Shown: piece by piece, positions 6,602 to 15,200 of the stretch
Numbering within the stretch: position 1 is the first letter of the stretch
How the letters are laid out: every line of letters starts with the position of its first letter
DNA from: Inhella proteolytica
Lineage (GTDB): Bacteria > Pseudomonadota > Gammaproteobacteria > Burkholderiales > Burkholderiaceae_C
Direction of reading: 5' to 3'
Length of the DNA stretch: 64,000 nt
NCBI RefSeq assembly: GCF_016093275.1
Contig: NZ_JAEDAK010000004.1
Location: 248,001-312,000, forward strand
Notes under the pieces: generated by a model
What the model saw: the letters and a program-made list of their open reading frames with translations, nothing else
Told to the model about the DNA's origin: nothing
Database searches by the model: none
Made by a program: the position numbers and the translations under genes

Positions 6602-9229
6602 ATGAGCCCCCGCCTGACCCCCGCCGCCCTGGCCGTTGGCCTGCTGATCAGCCACAGCGCCCTGCTGGCCCAGAGCACGACCGATAAGAAAGCCGAACAG
6701 CTGGACACGGTGGTCGTCACCGGCATCCGCGCCTCGCTGCAGACCGCCGTCAATGTGAAGCGCAACGCCAGCGCGGTGGTGGACGCCGTTTCGGCCGAGG
6801 ACGTGGGCAAGCTGCCCGACAACGACGTCGGCCAGGCCCTGGGCCGCATCCCCGGCATCTCGGTGGGCAAGGATTTCGGTCAGGGCGCCTCGGTCTCCAT
6901 CCGCGGCACCGACCCGCAGATGACCTACACCACCCTGAACGGCCAGACCGTGGCCTCGACCGGCTGGTATGACCAGAAGGACATCGACCGCAGCTTCAAC
7001 TACTCGCTGCTGCCGCCCGAGCTGATCGGCGGCATGGAGGTCTACAAGAGCTCGCAGGCCGACCTGACCGAAGGCGGCATCGGCGGCACCGTGATCGTCA
7101 AGACCCGCAAGCCGCTCGACCTGCCGGCCGGCACCGGCTTCGCCAGCGTGCGCCTGGGCAAGGGCAGCATCAGCGACGACCTGAACAAGGAAGTCTCGGG
7201 TCTGTTCAGCTGGCGCAACCCGGCCAAGAGCTTCGGCGTGATGGTGGCCGCCGCCATGGAAGACGGCAGCTACATCCGCCGCGGGGTGGAAGCCGACATG
7301 CGCTGGAGCGGCGATGTCGCCCCCACCACCTTCGTGCAGGAGCGCGAGCGCAAGAGCCTGAATGTCTCGCTGCAGGCGCGCCCCGCCACCGGCGTGGAAC
7401 TGGGCCTGAACTACCTGCGCCTGGAGCTGGATGCCGACAACAGCAACAGCAGCCACTACATCTTCACCGGCAACGCCGCCGCCGACTGCAAGGCCACCAA
7501 TGCCGCCAACGGCCTGTGCGTGCAGTTCAACCGCCCGGCCGCCAACGAGAACCTGCACAACGTCTTCCTGCAGAACTGGGTGCGCTCGGCCTCGATGAAC
7601 AGCGACAGCCTGGTGCTGGACGGCTCCTTCAAGGGCAATGGCTTCAAGCTCAGCGGCGTGGCCGGCAGCACCAAGGCCGAGGGCGGCACCAACCAGACCA
7701 CCAACTTCGCCTACGGCCGCTGGAACGACGGCACGGGCGTGCGCACCCTGCCGATCTTCACCGGCACCATCGACGCCACCGGCAAGCAGATCAGCATCAC
7801 GCCCTCGTCCAACCAGAACATCGGCGTGGGCAACCTACCCGCCAACTCCACCCCGGAAAGCTGGGCTTCGGGCCGCGGCCCGAACGAGGACAAGGAGAAC
7901 TTTGCGCAGGCTGATCTGACGATCGATCTGGGCGAAGGCTTCCTGACCGCCTTCAAGACCGGTATCCGCGCCACCCAGCACACCTTCACCAAGAGCGGCT
8001 ACCGCGGCGTGCATGCCGCCACCGCCGTGCCGGCCAGCAGCGCCAGCCTGTACGACGGCAGCCTGGAGCTGGTGGGCGGCTGGAGCGTGCCCAAGCCCAA
8101 TATCGGCGCCGCCCTGGCCGCCGCCAGCGCCAACATCACCCGCTGGGTCGAAGACCGCTCGGCCTACGGGCAGCTGAAGGAAGACAACCAGGCCCTGTAC
8201 GGCATGTTCGACTTCGAGGCCGACAAGTGGAAGGGCAACTTCGGCCTGCGCTACATCCGCACCGAAGCCACCGCCACCAGCTACGCCTTCGACGGCACGC
8301 CGCTGGCCGCGGGCGACGTCGGCCAGAACAACGGCTGGGGCCGCAGCAAGACCTCGCGCAAGAGCAGCTACAACGACTGGCTGCCCAGCCTGAACGCCGG
8401 CTACGAGCTCAGCAGCGACACCATCCTGCGCGTCGCCGCCGCCAAGGCCATCACGCGTCCGAACTTCACCAACATGTTCAATTCGACGGTGGTGGGCTTT
8501 GACGACACCAACGCCAGCAACGACGCCTTCAACTACGGCAGCCCGGCGCTCAAGCCACAGTCCTCCAACCAGTTCGACATCGGCCTGGAGTACTACTACG
8601 GCAAGGGCAATCTGGTCTCGGCCAACTTCTTCTACAAGAAGATCAGCAACTTCATCACCACGCAGACGCTGGTGAACCAGAAGGTCGGCGTGGTGAGCCC
8701 GGACAGCGGCAAGGACAGCTGGACCATCAACCAGTTCGTCAACGCCGGCGGCGGCAAGATCTCGGGCATCGAGCTGCAGCTGAACCACGCGTTCGCGGGC
8801 GGCTTCGGCGTGGCGGCGAACTACACCTACTCCGACGCCAGCGCCCCGGCCACCAGCTACCAGGACCAGCTGAACGTCTTCACGCTCTCGTCCAAGCACA
8901 ACATGAACCTGGTGGGCTATTACGAGACCAAGGACTACTCGGCGCGCCTGGCCTACAACTACCGCTCTAAGTACATGGTGCGTGAGAGCGGTTGGTACGG
9001 CAACCGCATGCACGACGCCACCGGCAGCCTGGACTTGAGCCTGGGCTGGAACCTCACCGACACCTTGCGCCTCTCGTTCGACGCCGTGAACCTCTTGAAG
9101 AAGGACGACGTGCAGTACGGGGCCGCCGGTGCCAACACCACGCTGCGCCCCTCGCTCAAGGCCGGCTTCCCGACCTGGTACTTCGAGGGCGAAACCACCT
9201 ACCGCGTGGGCCTGAGCGCGAAGTTCTGA
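6602..9229 (+). CDS. TonB-dependent outer-membrane receptor (Xanthomonas/Caulobacter type)
   Basis: 875 aa. Signal peptide at residues 1-24; TonB-box-like DTVVVTG (35-41); plug domain with the subclass-typical VSAEDVGKLPDNDVGQALG; 22-strand barrel ending in the aromatic residue F875 (GLSAKF). This receptor subclass imports oligosaccharides and other large substrates in chitin-, pectin- or maltodextrin-utilising bacteria. The start at 6602 is chosen because it begins the signal peptide and follows GGAGA; the frame extends further upstream without signal-peptide character. Divergent from the chitinase, so chito-oligosaccharide uptake is the best guess. Confidence 0.92.
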   Translation: MSPRLTPAALAVGLLISHSALLAQSTTDKKAEQLDTVVVTGIRASLQTAVNVKRNASAVVDAVSAEDVGKLPDNDVGQALGRIPGISVGKDFGQGASVSIRGTDPQMTYTTLNGQTVASTGWYDQKDIDRSFNYSLLPPELIGGMEVYKSSQADLTEGGIGGTVIVKTRKPLDLPAGTGFASVRLGKGSISDDLNKEVSGLFSWRNPAKSFGVMVAAAMEDGSYIRRGVEADMRWSGDVAPTTFVQERERKSLNVSLQARPATGVELGLNYLRLELDADNSNSSHYIFTGNAAADCKATNAANGLCVQFNRPAANENLHNVFLQNWVRSASMNSDSLVLDGSFKGNGFKLSGVAGSTKAEGGTNQTTNFAYGRWNDGTGVRTLPIFTGTIDATGKQISITPSSNQNIGVGNLPANSTPESWASGRGPNEDKENFAQADLTIDLGEGFLTAFKTGIRATQHTFTKSGYRGVHAATAVPASSASLYDGSLELVGGWSVPKPNIGAALAAASANITRWVEDRSAYGQLKEDNQALYGMFDFEADKWKGNFGLRYIRTEATATSYAFDGTPLAAGDVGQNNGWGRSKTSRKSSYNDWLPSLNAGYELSSDTILRVAAAKAITRPNFTNMFNSTVVGFDDTNASNDAFNYGSPALKPQSSNQFDIGLEYYYGKGNLVSANFFYKKISNFITTQTLVNQKVGVVSPDSGKDSWTINQFVNAGGGKISGIELQLNHAFAGGFGVAANYTYSDASAPATSYQDQLNVFTLSSKHNMNLVGYYETKDYSARLAYNYRSKYMVRESGWYGNRMHDATGSLDLSLGWNLTDTLRLSFDAVNLLKKDDVQYGAAGANTTLRPSLKAGFPTWYFEGETTYRVGLSAKF

Positions 9230-9263
9230 TCGAAGCCAACGCCCACCCGGGCTTTCGATCGCC

Positions 9264-9295
9264 AGCCAGCCGGCGCCAGCCGGCTGGCTTTTTTC
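9264..9295 (+). terminator. Rho-independent terminator of the TonB receptor
   Basis: A 10-bp perfect stem, AGCCAGCCGG (9264-9273) with CCGGCTGGCT (9280-9289), loop of 6, followed by a T6 run. It lies 35 nt after the receptor stop codon. Confidence 0.9.
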
Positions 9296-9352
9296 TTGAC
9301 TTGTGGTCAGTGGTCGCTTCGTGAGAGCCCGCAGGGGCTTCACCCCTGCACC

Positions 9353-9890
9353 CGAGTTCCTTTTCTTTGCTTCGCCAAAGAAAAGGAACCAAAAGAAAGG
9401 CGACCCCGATGCCTGCGCCCCAGCCTGCGGCTGGGGTGCCCTGCGGTGCGCGAAAAGCGGGCCCAGGCGCAAAACTCACTGCGTTCGCGGAGCTCACTCC
9501 GTTCAGACAGTTGCGCCAAGTCAGAGCACGAAGCGCGCTCACGCGCGCGGGCCCGCTCTTCTGTGCTCCTCGGCTTGGCATAGGGGAGGCTCCGAACAGC
9601 CAACAGCCGAACAGCCCGAACTTCAACCATCGCTCCGTTTCCCGGCTGTTGGCTGTTCGGCTGCTGCCCCTATGCGCGGCCGAGCAGCACAGCTTGTCTG
9701 GGCCGCGCGCGCCAGCGCGCGTTCCCATCAAACTCGGCCCAACTGTCTGAGCGGAGTGAGCGAAGCGAACGCAGTGAGTTTTGGGCCGGCCCAGGCAAGT
9801 GAGCAGCGCAGGGAACCCCGGCCACAGGCCGGGGCTGCGCATCGGGGCTTGACCTTTTGGTTCCTTTTGGGTCAAGCCAAAAGGAACTCG
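9353..9890. repeat. Nested mosaic inverted repeat of about 540 bp (non-coding)
   Basis: Successive segments pair around a centre near 9626: CGAGTTCCTTT 9353-9363 with 9880-9890; CCCCGATGC 9404-9412 with 9839-9847; AAAACTCACTGCGTTCG 9471-9487 with 9766-9782 (17 bp, perfect); CTCACTCCGTTCAGACAGTT 9493-9512 with 9741-9760 (one mismatch); and CCGAACAGCCAACAGCCG 9592-9609 with 9643-9660 (18 bp, perfect). Local hairpins sit inside each arm (for example CCCCAGCC/GGCTGGGG). Open frames across it have no protein-like character. Fills most of the 800-bp gap 9230-10029. Similar AAAGGAACC-rich palindromes are, from memory, common between genes in Burkholderiales; this copy cannot be matched to them here. 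Confidence 0.8.
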
Positions 9891-10029
9891 CCTGCCGGGG
9901 CGAGACCCGGCGGGGTCCTACTCACTACCCAAAATCCAGCATGTGCCACCTCAGTGAGGTGATTCGGGCTGCGAGCATGCCGCCTCCTACTCATAGAAGG
10001 CCAACTATCGCCACAGCGGCGAAAACACT

Positions 10030-10533
10030 ATGCGTGACAAAGACGGACTCCTTCTCGCAGCCGTAAAAGTTGGAGACTTCGAGGCGGCACAGGCCGCCAT
10101 CGCCGGTGGCGCATCAAAGGACGCTGCGACCCCCTTCGGCTTTACCGCCCTTCACATTGCTGCCACCGCTGGCCATTTGCCAATCGTCCGACTACTCGTC
10201 GACAACGGGGCTGACATCGACTGCCGCGACTCGCATGGCCTTTCGCCGCTACACCAGGCCATTGGCTGGCCAGAGGTCATGCAGGCGTTGCTTGACTCCG
10301 GAGCGGATGTGGACGGTGTCACGGCGCAGGGCGTCACTCCTCTGATGTGCGCATCTGCCTTTGGCGAGTTGGCGTCGGCTCGACTGCTCCTCGTCATGGG
10401 TGCCAAGGTAGACCTGCGTGACGACCGCGATTCAACTGCTGCGGACATCGCCCGTGAGAAAGGTGCAGATGAGATCGCAGTCCTTCTGGACAGCATCACG
10501 AGCCAATCAACCGACTCCGAGAGTCCGGTTTGA
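10030..10533 (+). CDS. Ankyrin-repeat protein
   Basis: 167 aa, almost entirely ankyrin repeats: FGFTALHIAATAGHLPIVRLL, DSHGLSPLHQAI..., QGVTPLMCASAFGELASARLL, and a last degenerate unit RDSTAADIAREKGADEIAVLL. No signal peptide, so it is probably a cytoplasmic protein-protein interaction module; the partner is unknown. Codon use is more mixed and visibly less GC-rich than its neighbours, and it directly follows the large inverted repeat. Later acquisition is plausible but not proved. The 136 nt downstream (10534-10669) show no feature. Confidence 0.82.
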   Translation: MRDKDGLLLAAVKVGDFEAAQAAIAGGASKDAATPFGFTALHIAATAGHLPIVRLLVDNGADIDCRDSHGLSPLHQAIGWPEVMQALLDSGADVDGVTAQGVTPLMCASAFGELASARLLLVMGAKVDLRDDRDSTAADIAREKGADEIAVLLDSITSQSTDSESPV

Positions 10534-10669
10534 TGCCCATACCGCGCCGCCACGGACGCGCCACGGTTTAAACGTCAATCTCATTTCGTCAGCGAGCAGG
10601 CTGTGCAACTCAATCCTTGGATCGCAAGCTGAGCAACCTGTCCCCCTCTTGCGCATTCAACACCAGGCC

Positions 10670-11374
10670 TCAAAAGTCGTAGAACGTATTCACCGTCAAC
10701 CGCCCCCTGCGCGGATCACTGCTGATGCTGAGCGAGGGGTGAATGCACGCCGTGTGCAGCAGGCTGCCCGGGTAGACCACCAGCCGGTTGAAGCGCGCCG
10801 GGATCATGCCGAGGAACTCGAACTGCTCGTTGCCTTCTGCGAAGTAGCGCAACGGCGGCGGCTGGCGGTTGATTTCTTCGAAGTAGCGGTCCAGAAAGGG
10901 CTCGCGGTTCTCGGCCGTGAGGCGCTGGATGCCGGTGGCGCGGTGGCGGTAGAAGCCGGTGCCGCCGTGGCGCTCGTCGCACAGATAGAGCAGCACCGCC
11001 ATGTGGTGCGGCGTGCTGGCGTCGAAGTGCGGGGTGCGCTGCAGCGGGCCGAGTTGCGCGGCCGGCGTGGTGGTGAGCGAGAAGCTGTCGACGCTGGAGC
11101 GGATCGGCAGGTCTTCAGGCACGCCGAAGTTGATCTGGATGAGCGGCTCGGCCAGTTCGCGCAGGGCCTCGGCGTAGGCGGCCGGTGCGGGCGCGCGGAT
11201 GCCGGGGTAGCCCTTGCCCTCGGCCGCGCCCGGGCAGGGTTCGTAGCTGGCGGCGCAGGCGGCCTCCACCAGGGCCTGCGGGTCCTGCAGGAAGTTGTCG
11301 ATGAAGACCAGTTGGTGCGCGCCGATCTGCACGGACTGGACATCAGGTGGCAGGCGCAACGTGTACTCGGACAT
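10670..11374 (-). CDS. DUF6445-like putative Fe(II)/2-oxoglutarate oxygenase
   Basis: 234 aa. The pattern RTPHFD (H116, D118), then YLCDERHGGTGFYRHRATG, a distal His in SLLHTACIH, and RLTVNTFYDF at the C-terminus matches a double-stranded beta-helix oxygenase with a HxD...H metal triad; I recognise it as the family labelled DUF6445. Such genes are often found with TonB-dependent receptors, SapC and tryptophan-halogenase-like genes in polysaccharide-utilisation loci. The substrate is unknown. It ends its own frame close to the NagX-like gene: start 11374 and NagX stop 11376 are one base apart, so the two are probably co-transcribed. Confidence 0.75.
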   Translation of the reverse strand: MSEYTLRLPPDVQSVQIGAHQLVFIDNFLQDPQALVEAACAASYEPCPGAAEGKGYPGIRAPAPAAYAEALRELAEPLIQINFGVPEDLPIRSSVDSFSLTTTPAAQLGPLQRTPHFDASTPHHMAVLLYLCDERHGGTGFYRHRATGIQRLTAENREPFLDRYFEEINRQPPPLRYFAEGNEQFEFLGMIPARFNRLVVYPGSLLHTACIHPSLSISSDPRRGRLTVNTFYDF

Positions 11375-11375
11375 C

Positions 11376-12446
11376 TCAAACCTTGAAGTAGATGCGGCGC
11401 TGATCCAGCCCGCGCACGATCAGCGCCCAGACAGCCACGAAGGCGAGCGCAAAGCTTAGCGACGCGGCCTCGGGCCCGGCGGCGCGCTGCAGCCAGCCGA
11501 AGCCCGCGGCGTAGAGCGGTTGCATCGCGCCCATGCCCTCCAGCAGCACGGTGCTGACCCAGGCGCCGGCATAGGCGGCGATGGCGTTGACGCCGAAAGC
11601 GCGGCCCAGCGGCGGCCAGCCCTGCCGGTCCACCCCCTGGTGCAGCGCGGCCAGCGTGAGCGCGGCCAGGCCGGCGGTAAAGAGCACGAAGCTGGGCGTC
11701 CAGAGGTTCTTGTTGATGGGCATCAGGCCGCCGGCGTCCAGCGCCCAGCCGGCCAGCGCCAGGCCGGCGCCCAGCGCCAGCAGCGTGCGCAGGGCGCCCT
11801 GGCGCAAGGCCTCGCCGCAGCGCCAGCCCAGCAGGGTGGTGGCCAGCGCGCCCAAGCTGGCCAGCAGGCCCTCGGGGTCGTGGCCGCGGCCGCTGGCGGC
11901 GTCCCATTGGTAGGCGTGCGGGCCGAACAACCAGGCGTCCAGGCGGCTGGCGGGGTTGTGCTCGGGGGTGAGGCCGCCCCCGAGCAGCAGCGCGCCATAG
12001 CCCAGCAGCAGGGCGGCGATCCAGGCCCATTGGCCGCGTGCGCGCCAGCCGATGACGAGGCTGCCGGCCAGCGCAAAGCACAGGCCGATGCGCTGCAGCA
12101 CGCCGGGCAGGCGCAGCGCGGGCTTGTCCATCAGCCACCAGGCCAGCGCGTGCAGGGCCAGGCCCAGCAGCAGGATGCGCAGGCCGCGCAGCCACACGGT
12201 GCGCAGCAGCCCGGCGGTCTGGCCGCGCTCGATGCGCGCGCCCAGTGCCAGCGCGAGCGAGACGCCGACGATGAAGAGGAAGAAGGGAAAAACGAAATCG
12301 GTCGGCGTCCAGCCGTGCCAGGCCGCGTGCAGCAGCGGCGCGTAGACATGGCCCCAGTCGCCCGGGTTGTTGACCAGCAGCATGGCGGCCACGCACAGGC
12401 CGCGCAGCGCGTCCACCGAGGCCAGGCGAGAGGAAACAGCGTTCAT
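11376..12446 (-). CDS. nagX: NagX-like multi-pass membrane protein (DUF1624/DUF5009, HGSNAT-related)
   Basis: 356 aa. N-terminus RLASVDALRGL is the signature of the heparan-alpha-glucosaminide N-acetyltransferase/NagX family, followed by about ten hydrophobic segments and the conserved loop TDFVFPFFLFIVG. NagX is a recurring inner-membrane component of GlcNAc/chitin-utilisation regulons; its exact activity (transport or acetyl transfer) is unsettled. Located with a chitinase, a TonB receptor and a DUF6445-like gene, which fits that role. Divergent from rlpA; its promoter carries the ATACCA repeat motif. Confidence 0.82.
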   Translation of the reverse strand: MNAVSSRLASVDALRGLCVAAMLLVNNPGDWGHVYAPLLHAAWHGWTPTDFVFPFFLFIVGVSLALALGARIERGQTAGLLRTVWLRGLRILLLGLALHALAWWLMDKPALRLPGVLQRIGLCFALAGSLVIGWRARGQWAWIAALLLGYGALLLGGGLTPEHNPASRLDAWLFGPHAYQWDAASGRGHDPEGLLASLGALATTLLGWRCGEALRQGALRTLLALGAGLALAGWALDAGGLMPINKNLWTPSFVLFTAGLAALTLAALHQGVDRQGWPPLGRAFGVNAIAAYAGAWVSTVLLEGMGAMQPLYAAGFGWLQRAAGPEAASLSFALAFVAVWALIVRGLDQRRIYFKV

Positions 12447-12455
12447 GCCCGAAAG

Positions 12456-12496
12456 ATACCAATCAAATACCTGCAGACGAACAGCGTCTTTGGTAT
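12456..12496. promoter_or_regulatory. Candidate operator upstream of nagX (ATACCA repeats plus inverted copy)
   Basis: ATACCA at 12456-12461 is followed 11 bp later by ATACCT (12467-12472), and an inverted copy TGGTAT lies at 12491-12496. The direct-repeat spacing equals that in the chitinase/TonB-receptor promoter (6349-6365). The site sits 10-50 nt upstream of the nagX start codon. Confidence 0.45.
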
Positions 12497-12547
12497 TCGA
12501 GTGGAATTAATGATCGACCGGGCGCCCTTCGTCTACGCTGCGCCCCC

Positions 12548-13423
12548 ATGCGCCTGAACCTCTTGCTCGCCCTGCTGCTGCTGGCCCTGCTGCAGGCCTG
12601 CGCCACGCGCACGCCGGCCCCGGCCGAGCGCGACGGCCCCGAACTGCAGCCGCCGCCCGACCTGCAGCGGGTGCCCGACGCCGTGCCGCGCATCGAGCCC
12701 ATCCGCCCTGGCGGGGCGAACAAGCCCTACGAGATCGACGGCGTGCGCTATGTGCCGCTGTTGGAAGACCTGCCCTATGAAGAGGGTGGCCTGGCCAGCT
12801 GGTACGGGCGCAAGTTCCATGGCCGCCAGACGGCCAGCGGCGAGACCTACAACATGTATGCGATGACGGCCGCCCACCCGCGCTGGCCGCTGCCCAGCTA
12901 TGCCCGGGTGCGCAACCCGGCCAATGGACGCGAGGTGATCGTGCGCGTGAACGACCGCGGGCCCTTCGCCAAGGGCCGGGTGATCGACCTCAGCTACAGC
13001 GCCGCGCTGAAGCTGGACCTGCTGCGCGGCGTGGCGCCGGTGCAGATCCAGCGCCTGAGCTTCGAGGACATCCGCACCGGACGCTGGCGCCGCGAGCCCG
13101 AGCCCGGCGAGCCGCCCACCCAGGTGGCGCAGGCGAGCGAGGCCCCGGCCGAGCCCGTGCCCGAAGCCGCCGCGCAGGTGCGCGCCGCCAGCCCCGGGCT
13201 GTGGCTGCAAATCGGCGCCTTTCGCGCACTGGAGGGCGCGGTGGCGCTGAAGCAGCGCGTGGCCGGCAACCTGGCCGAGCTTGAACCCCTGCTCACCACG
13301 CTGCGCGACCGCGGCCTGCACCGCGTGCAGCTTGGCCCCTTTGACAGCCTGGAGCGCGCCCAGGAGGCCGCGCAACGCCTGCGCAGCCTGCTGGCGCTGC
13401 AACCCCTGCTGGTGCAGCGATGA
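12548..13423 (+). CDS. rlpA: RlpA-like septal ring lytic transglycosylase lipoprotein
   Basis: 291 aa. Lipoprotein signal with lipobox LQAC (C18). The double-psi beta-barrel RlpA domain covers about residues 79-175 (GLASWYGRKFHGRQTASGE), with the catalytic-site equivalents H110 and D136 (VNDRGPF). The C-terminal 75 residues form a SPOR domain (LWLQIGAF...HRVQLGPF) that binds denuded glycan at division sites. RlpA cleaves peptide-free septal peptidoglycan strands. The stop overlaps the next start in an ATGA arrangement, so the following gene is translationally coupled. Confidence 0.92.
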   Translation: MRLNLLLALLLLALLQACATRTPAPAERDGPELQPPPDLQRVPDAVPRIEPIRPGGANKPYEIDGVRYVPLLEDLPYEEGGLASWYGRKFHGRQTASGETYNMYAMTAAHPRWPLPSYARVRNPANGREVIVRVNDRGPFAKGRVIDLSYSAALKLDLLRGVAPVQIQRLSFEDIRTGRWRREPEPGEPPTQVAQASEAPAEPVPEAAAQVRAASPGLWLQIGAFRALEGAVALKQRVAGNLAELEPLLTTLRDRGLHRVQLGPFDSLERAQEAAQRLRSLLALQPLLVQR

Positions 13424-14340
13424 AGGCCCTGCAGGCTGAGCTTCTGACCCCGCTACAGGTGCGGCCGGGCGCCGGCGCACCGCAGCCCTGGTGCGCCGCC
13501 AGTGCCCTGGTGTTGCTGGGCGAGCGCCTGTACTCGGTGGCCGACGACGAGCTCGGCCTGGCCGCCTTCGAGCTGGCCGCCCCCGCCCGCCCCGGGCGCT
13601 GCTGGCCGCTGGTGGCGGCGCCGCCGCTGCCCGAGCAGGCGGCGCCCCGCAAGGCGCGCAAGCCCGATCTGGAGGCGCTGTGCAGCCTGCCCGCCGCCGC
13701 GGCCTGGCCGCACGGCGCACTGCTGGCCCTGGGCTCGGGCTCCACGCCCCAGCGCTGCAGCTGGGCCCTGCAGCCCCTGGATGCCGCCGGCCTGCCCGCC
13801 GGCACCGCCCGGCCTTTCGACGCCAGCGCGCTCTATGCCGCGCTGCGCCCGGCGCACCCGCTGCTGAACATCGAGGGCGCCTGCGTGGCCGGAGAGCGCT
13901 TCTGGCTGGCCCAGCGCGGCCAGCCCGGTGGCCAGCCCAACCGCCTGCTGGGCTGGCCGCTGGCGGCGCTGCTGGATTGGCTGGCCGGGCGCTCGGCCCC
14001 CAGCCTGCCGATGCAGGCCCTGGATTGCCCGCTGGGCGCACTCGATGGCGTGCCGCTCGGCCTGACGGATCTGTGCGCCCTGGCCGATGGGCGCCTGCTG
14101 TTCAGCGCCGCCGCCGAGGACAGCGACAACCCGGTGGCCGATGGCACCGTCAGCGGTTCGGTGCTGGGCTGCCTGGACCCGGCCGGCGGCCTGCAGCTGC
14201 TGGGCCGGCTGCCGGGCACGCTCAAGGTCGAGGGCCTGGTGGCACGCCCCGCTGGCGCGGGCCTGGACGCCTGGCTGGTCACCGATGCAGACCAGCGCGG
14301 CGTGGCCGCGCAATTGCTCCACCTGCGGCTGCCGATCTAA
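13420..14340 (+). CDS. DUF6929-like putative beta-propeller protein
   Basis: 306 aa, no signal peptide. Repeated strand-turn patterns such as RLYSVADDELGLAAFEL, GALLALGSGSTPQR, NIEGACVAGERFWLAQRG and LPGTLKVEGLVARPAG resemble the family I know as DUF6929, predicted to be a beta-propeller; the family call is from memory. Function unknown. Coupled to rlpA through ATGA at 13420. Converges on the binding-protein gene at 14337 with the two stop codons overlapping by four bases. Confidence 0.65.
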   Translation: MKALQAELLTPLQVRPGAGAPQPWCAASALVLLGERLYSVADDELGLAAFELAAPARPGRCWPLVAAPPLPEQAAPRKARKPDLEALCSLPAAAAWPHGALLALGSGSTPQRCSWALQPLDAAGLPAGTARPFDASALYAALRPAHPLLNIEGACVAGERFWLAQRGQPGGQPNRLLGWPLAALLDWLAGRSAPSLPMQALDCPLGALDGVPLGLTDLCALADGRLLFSAAAEDSDNPVADGTVSGSVLGCLDPAGGLQLLGRLPGTLKVEGLVARPAGAGLDAWLVTDADQRGVAAQLLHLRLPI

Positions 14341-15200
14341 ATCCGCTTCCAGCCCGCCACCGCCGGGTGGTGGAAGCCCGACTGCTGGTAGGCGCGCAGC
14401 ACCGCCCCCTGCGCCTGCAGCTGCTGCAGGCCTTTGTCCAGCGCGGCCAGCCAGGCCGCGCCTTCCGGGTGGCGGCGCGACACCAGGTAGTGGCGCGTGC
14501 CACGCAGCCCGAGCTTGAGGCCGGGGATGGGCACCAGGCGCACGCCGTCCACGTCCAGCGCCAGGTCGGGCGTGGGCTGGAAGGGTGCCAGCACCACATC
14601 GGCACGGCCGGCGGCCAGCATGCGCGGCATGGCCTCCCAGGTGTCGGCATGGGCCAGGCGCTCAATGCCCAGGCCCAGCAGCGTGGCCCAGTCGACGCGC
14701 CAGTGGCGGTTGGAGACGAAGCGCAGGCGGCGCAGCTCGTCCAGGCTCTGCACCGCCAGCACGTCGGCGCGCGCGGGCCGGGTGTAGAGGCCGGCCACGA
14801 ATTCGCCATCCGCCACCATGGTGCGGCTGAACAGGAAGTCCTCGGGCGAGGGCACGTCCTCCTTCCAGTAAGTGGTGCCGCTGCACACGCCCTGGGCCTG
14901 CGCGAGCTCGCGCACCAGCCGCGCCACGCTGGGCATGGCCACGCGCTCCGGGCGTTCGGTGATGCCGCCCAGCGCCAGCGCCTGCAGCAGCAGCACCAAC
15001 TCGGCCACGTCACGGCGCGCGTGCGGGCCGCCGTACTGCTGCAGCTGCAGCGGGTCGCGGCCAGCCAGGAAGCGCTCAAAGTCCTGGCGCACATCCACCG
15101 GCACCAGCACGCGCTGGGGGCCGCTGGCGGCGTTGGCGCACAGCGGCAGCAGCGCAGCGGCGGCCAGGGCGTGGCGGCGCGTCCAAAGCCGGGCGTTCAT
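14337..15200 (-). CDS. Periplasmic solute-binding protein, family 3-like (orphan)
   Basis: 287 aa. Basic N-terminus with a Tat/Sec-like signal (MNARLWTRRHALAAAALLPL). The remainder has the alternating two-lobe pattern of family-3 binding proteins (VSNRHWRVDWATLLG, LAAGRADVVLAPFQPTPD, HYLVSRRHPEG). No permease or ATPase genes adjoin it. Start chosen because ATG at 15200-15198 overlaps the TGA of the upstream binding protein (ATGA coupling). Probably a sensor or scavenger component; the ligand is unknown. Confidence 0.7.
   Translation of the reverse strand: MNARLWTRRHALAAAALLPLCANAASGPQRVLVPVDVRQDFERFLAGRDPLQLQQYGGPHARRDVAELVLLLQALALGGITERPERVAMPSVARLVRELAQAQGVCSGTTYWKEDVPSPEDFLFSRTMVADGEFVAGLYTRPARADVLAVQSLDELRRLRFVSNRHWRVDWATLLGLGIERLAHADTWEAMPRMLAAGRADVVLAPFQPTPDLALDVDGVRLVPIPGLKLGLRGTRHYLVSRRHPEGAAWLAALDKGLQQLQAQGAVLRAYQQSGFHHPAVAGWKRI

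Noticed and set aside
7835-9472. 545-codon open frame on the minus strand opposite the TonB receptor
   Set aside because: Antisense shadow of a high-GC gene; composition is His/Ala/Gln/Val-rich without domains, and the plus-strand receptor is unambiguous.
9303-9962. 219-codon plus-strand frame across the large inverted repeat
   Set aside because: The frame is an accident of palindromic DNA; the protein has no fold features and the pairs of blocks explain the sequence.
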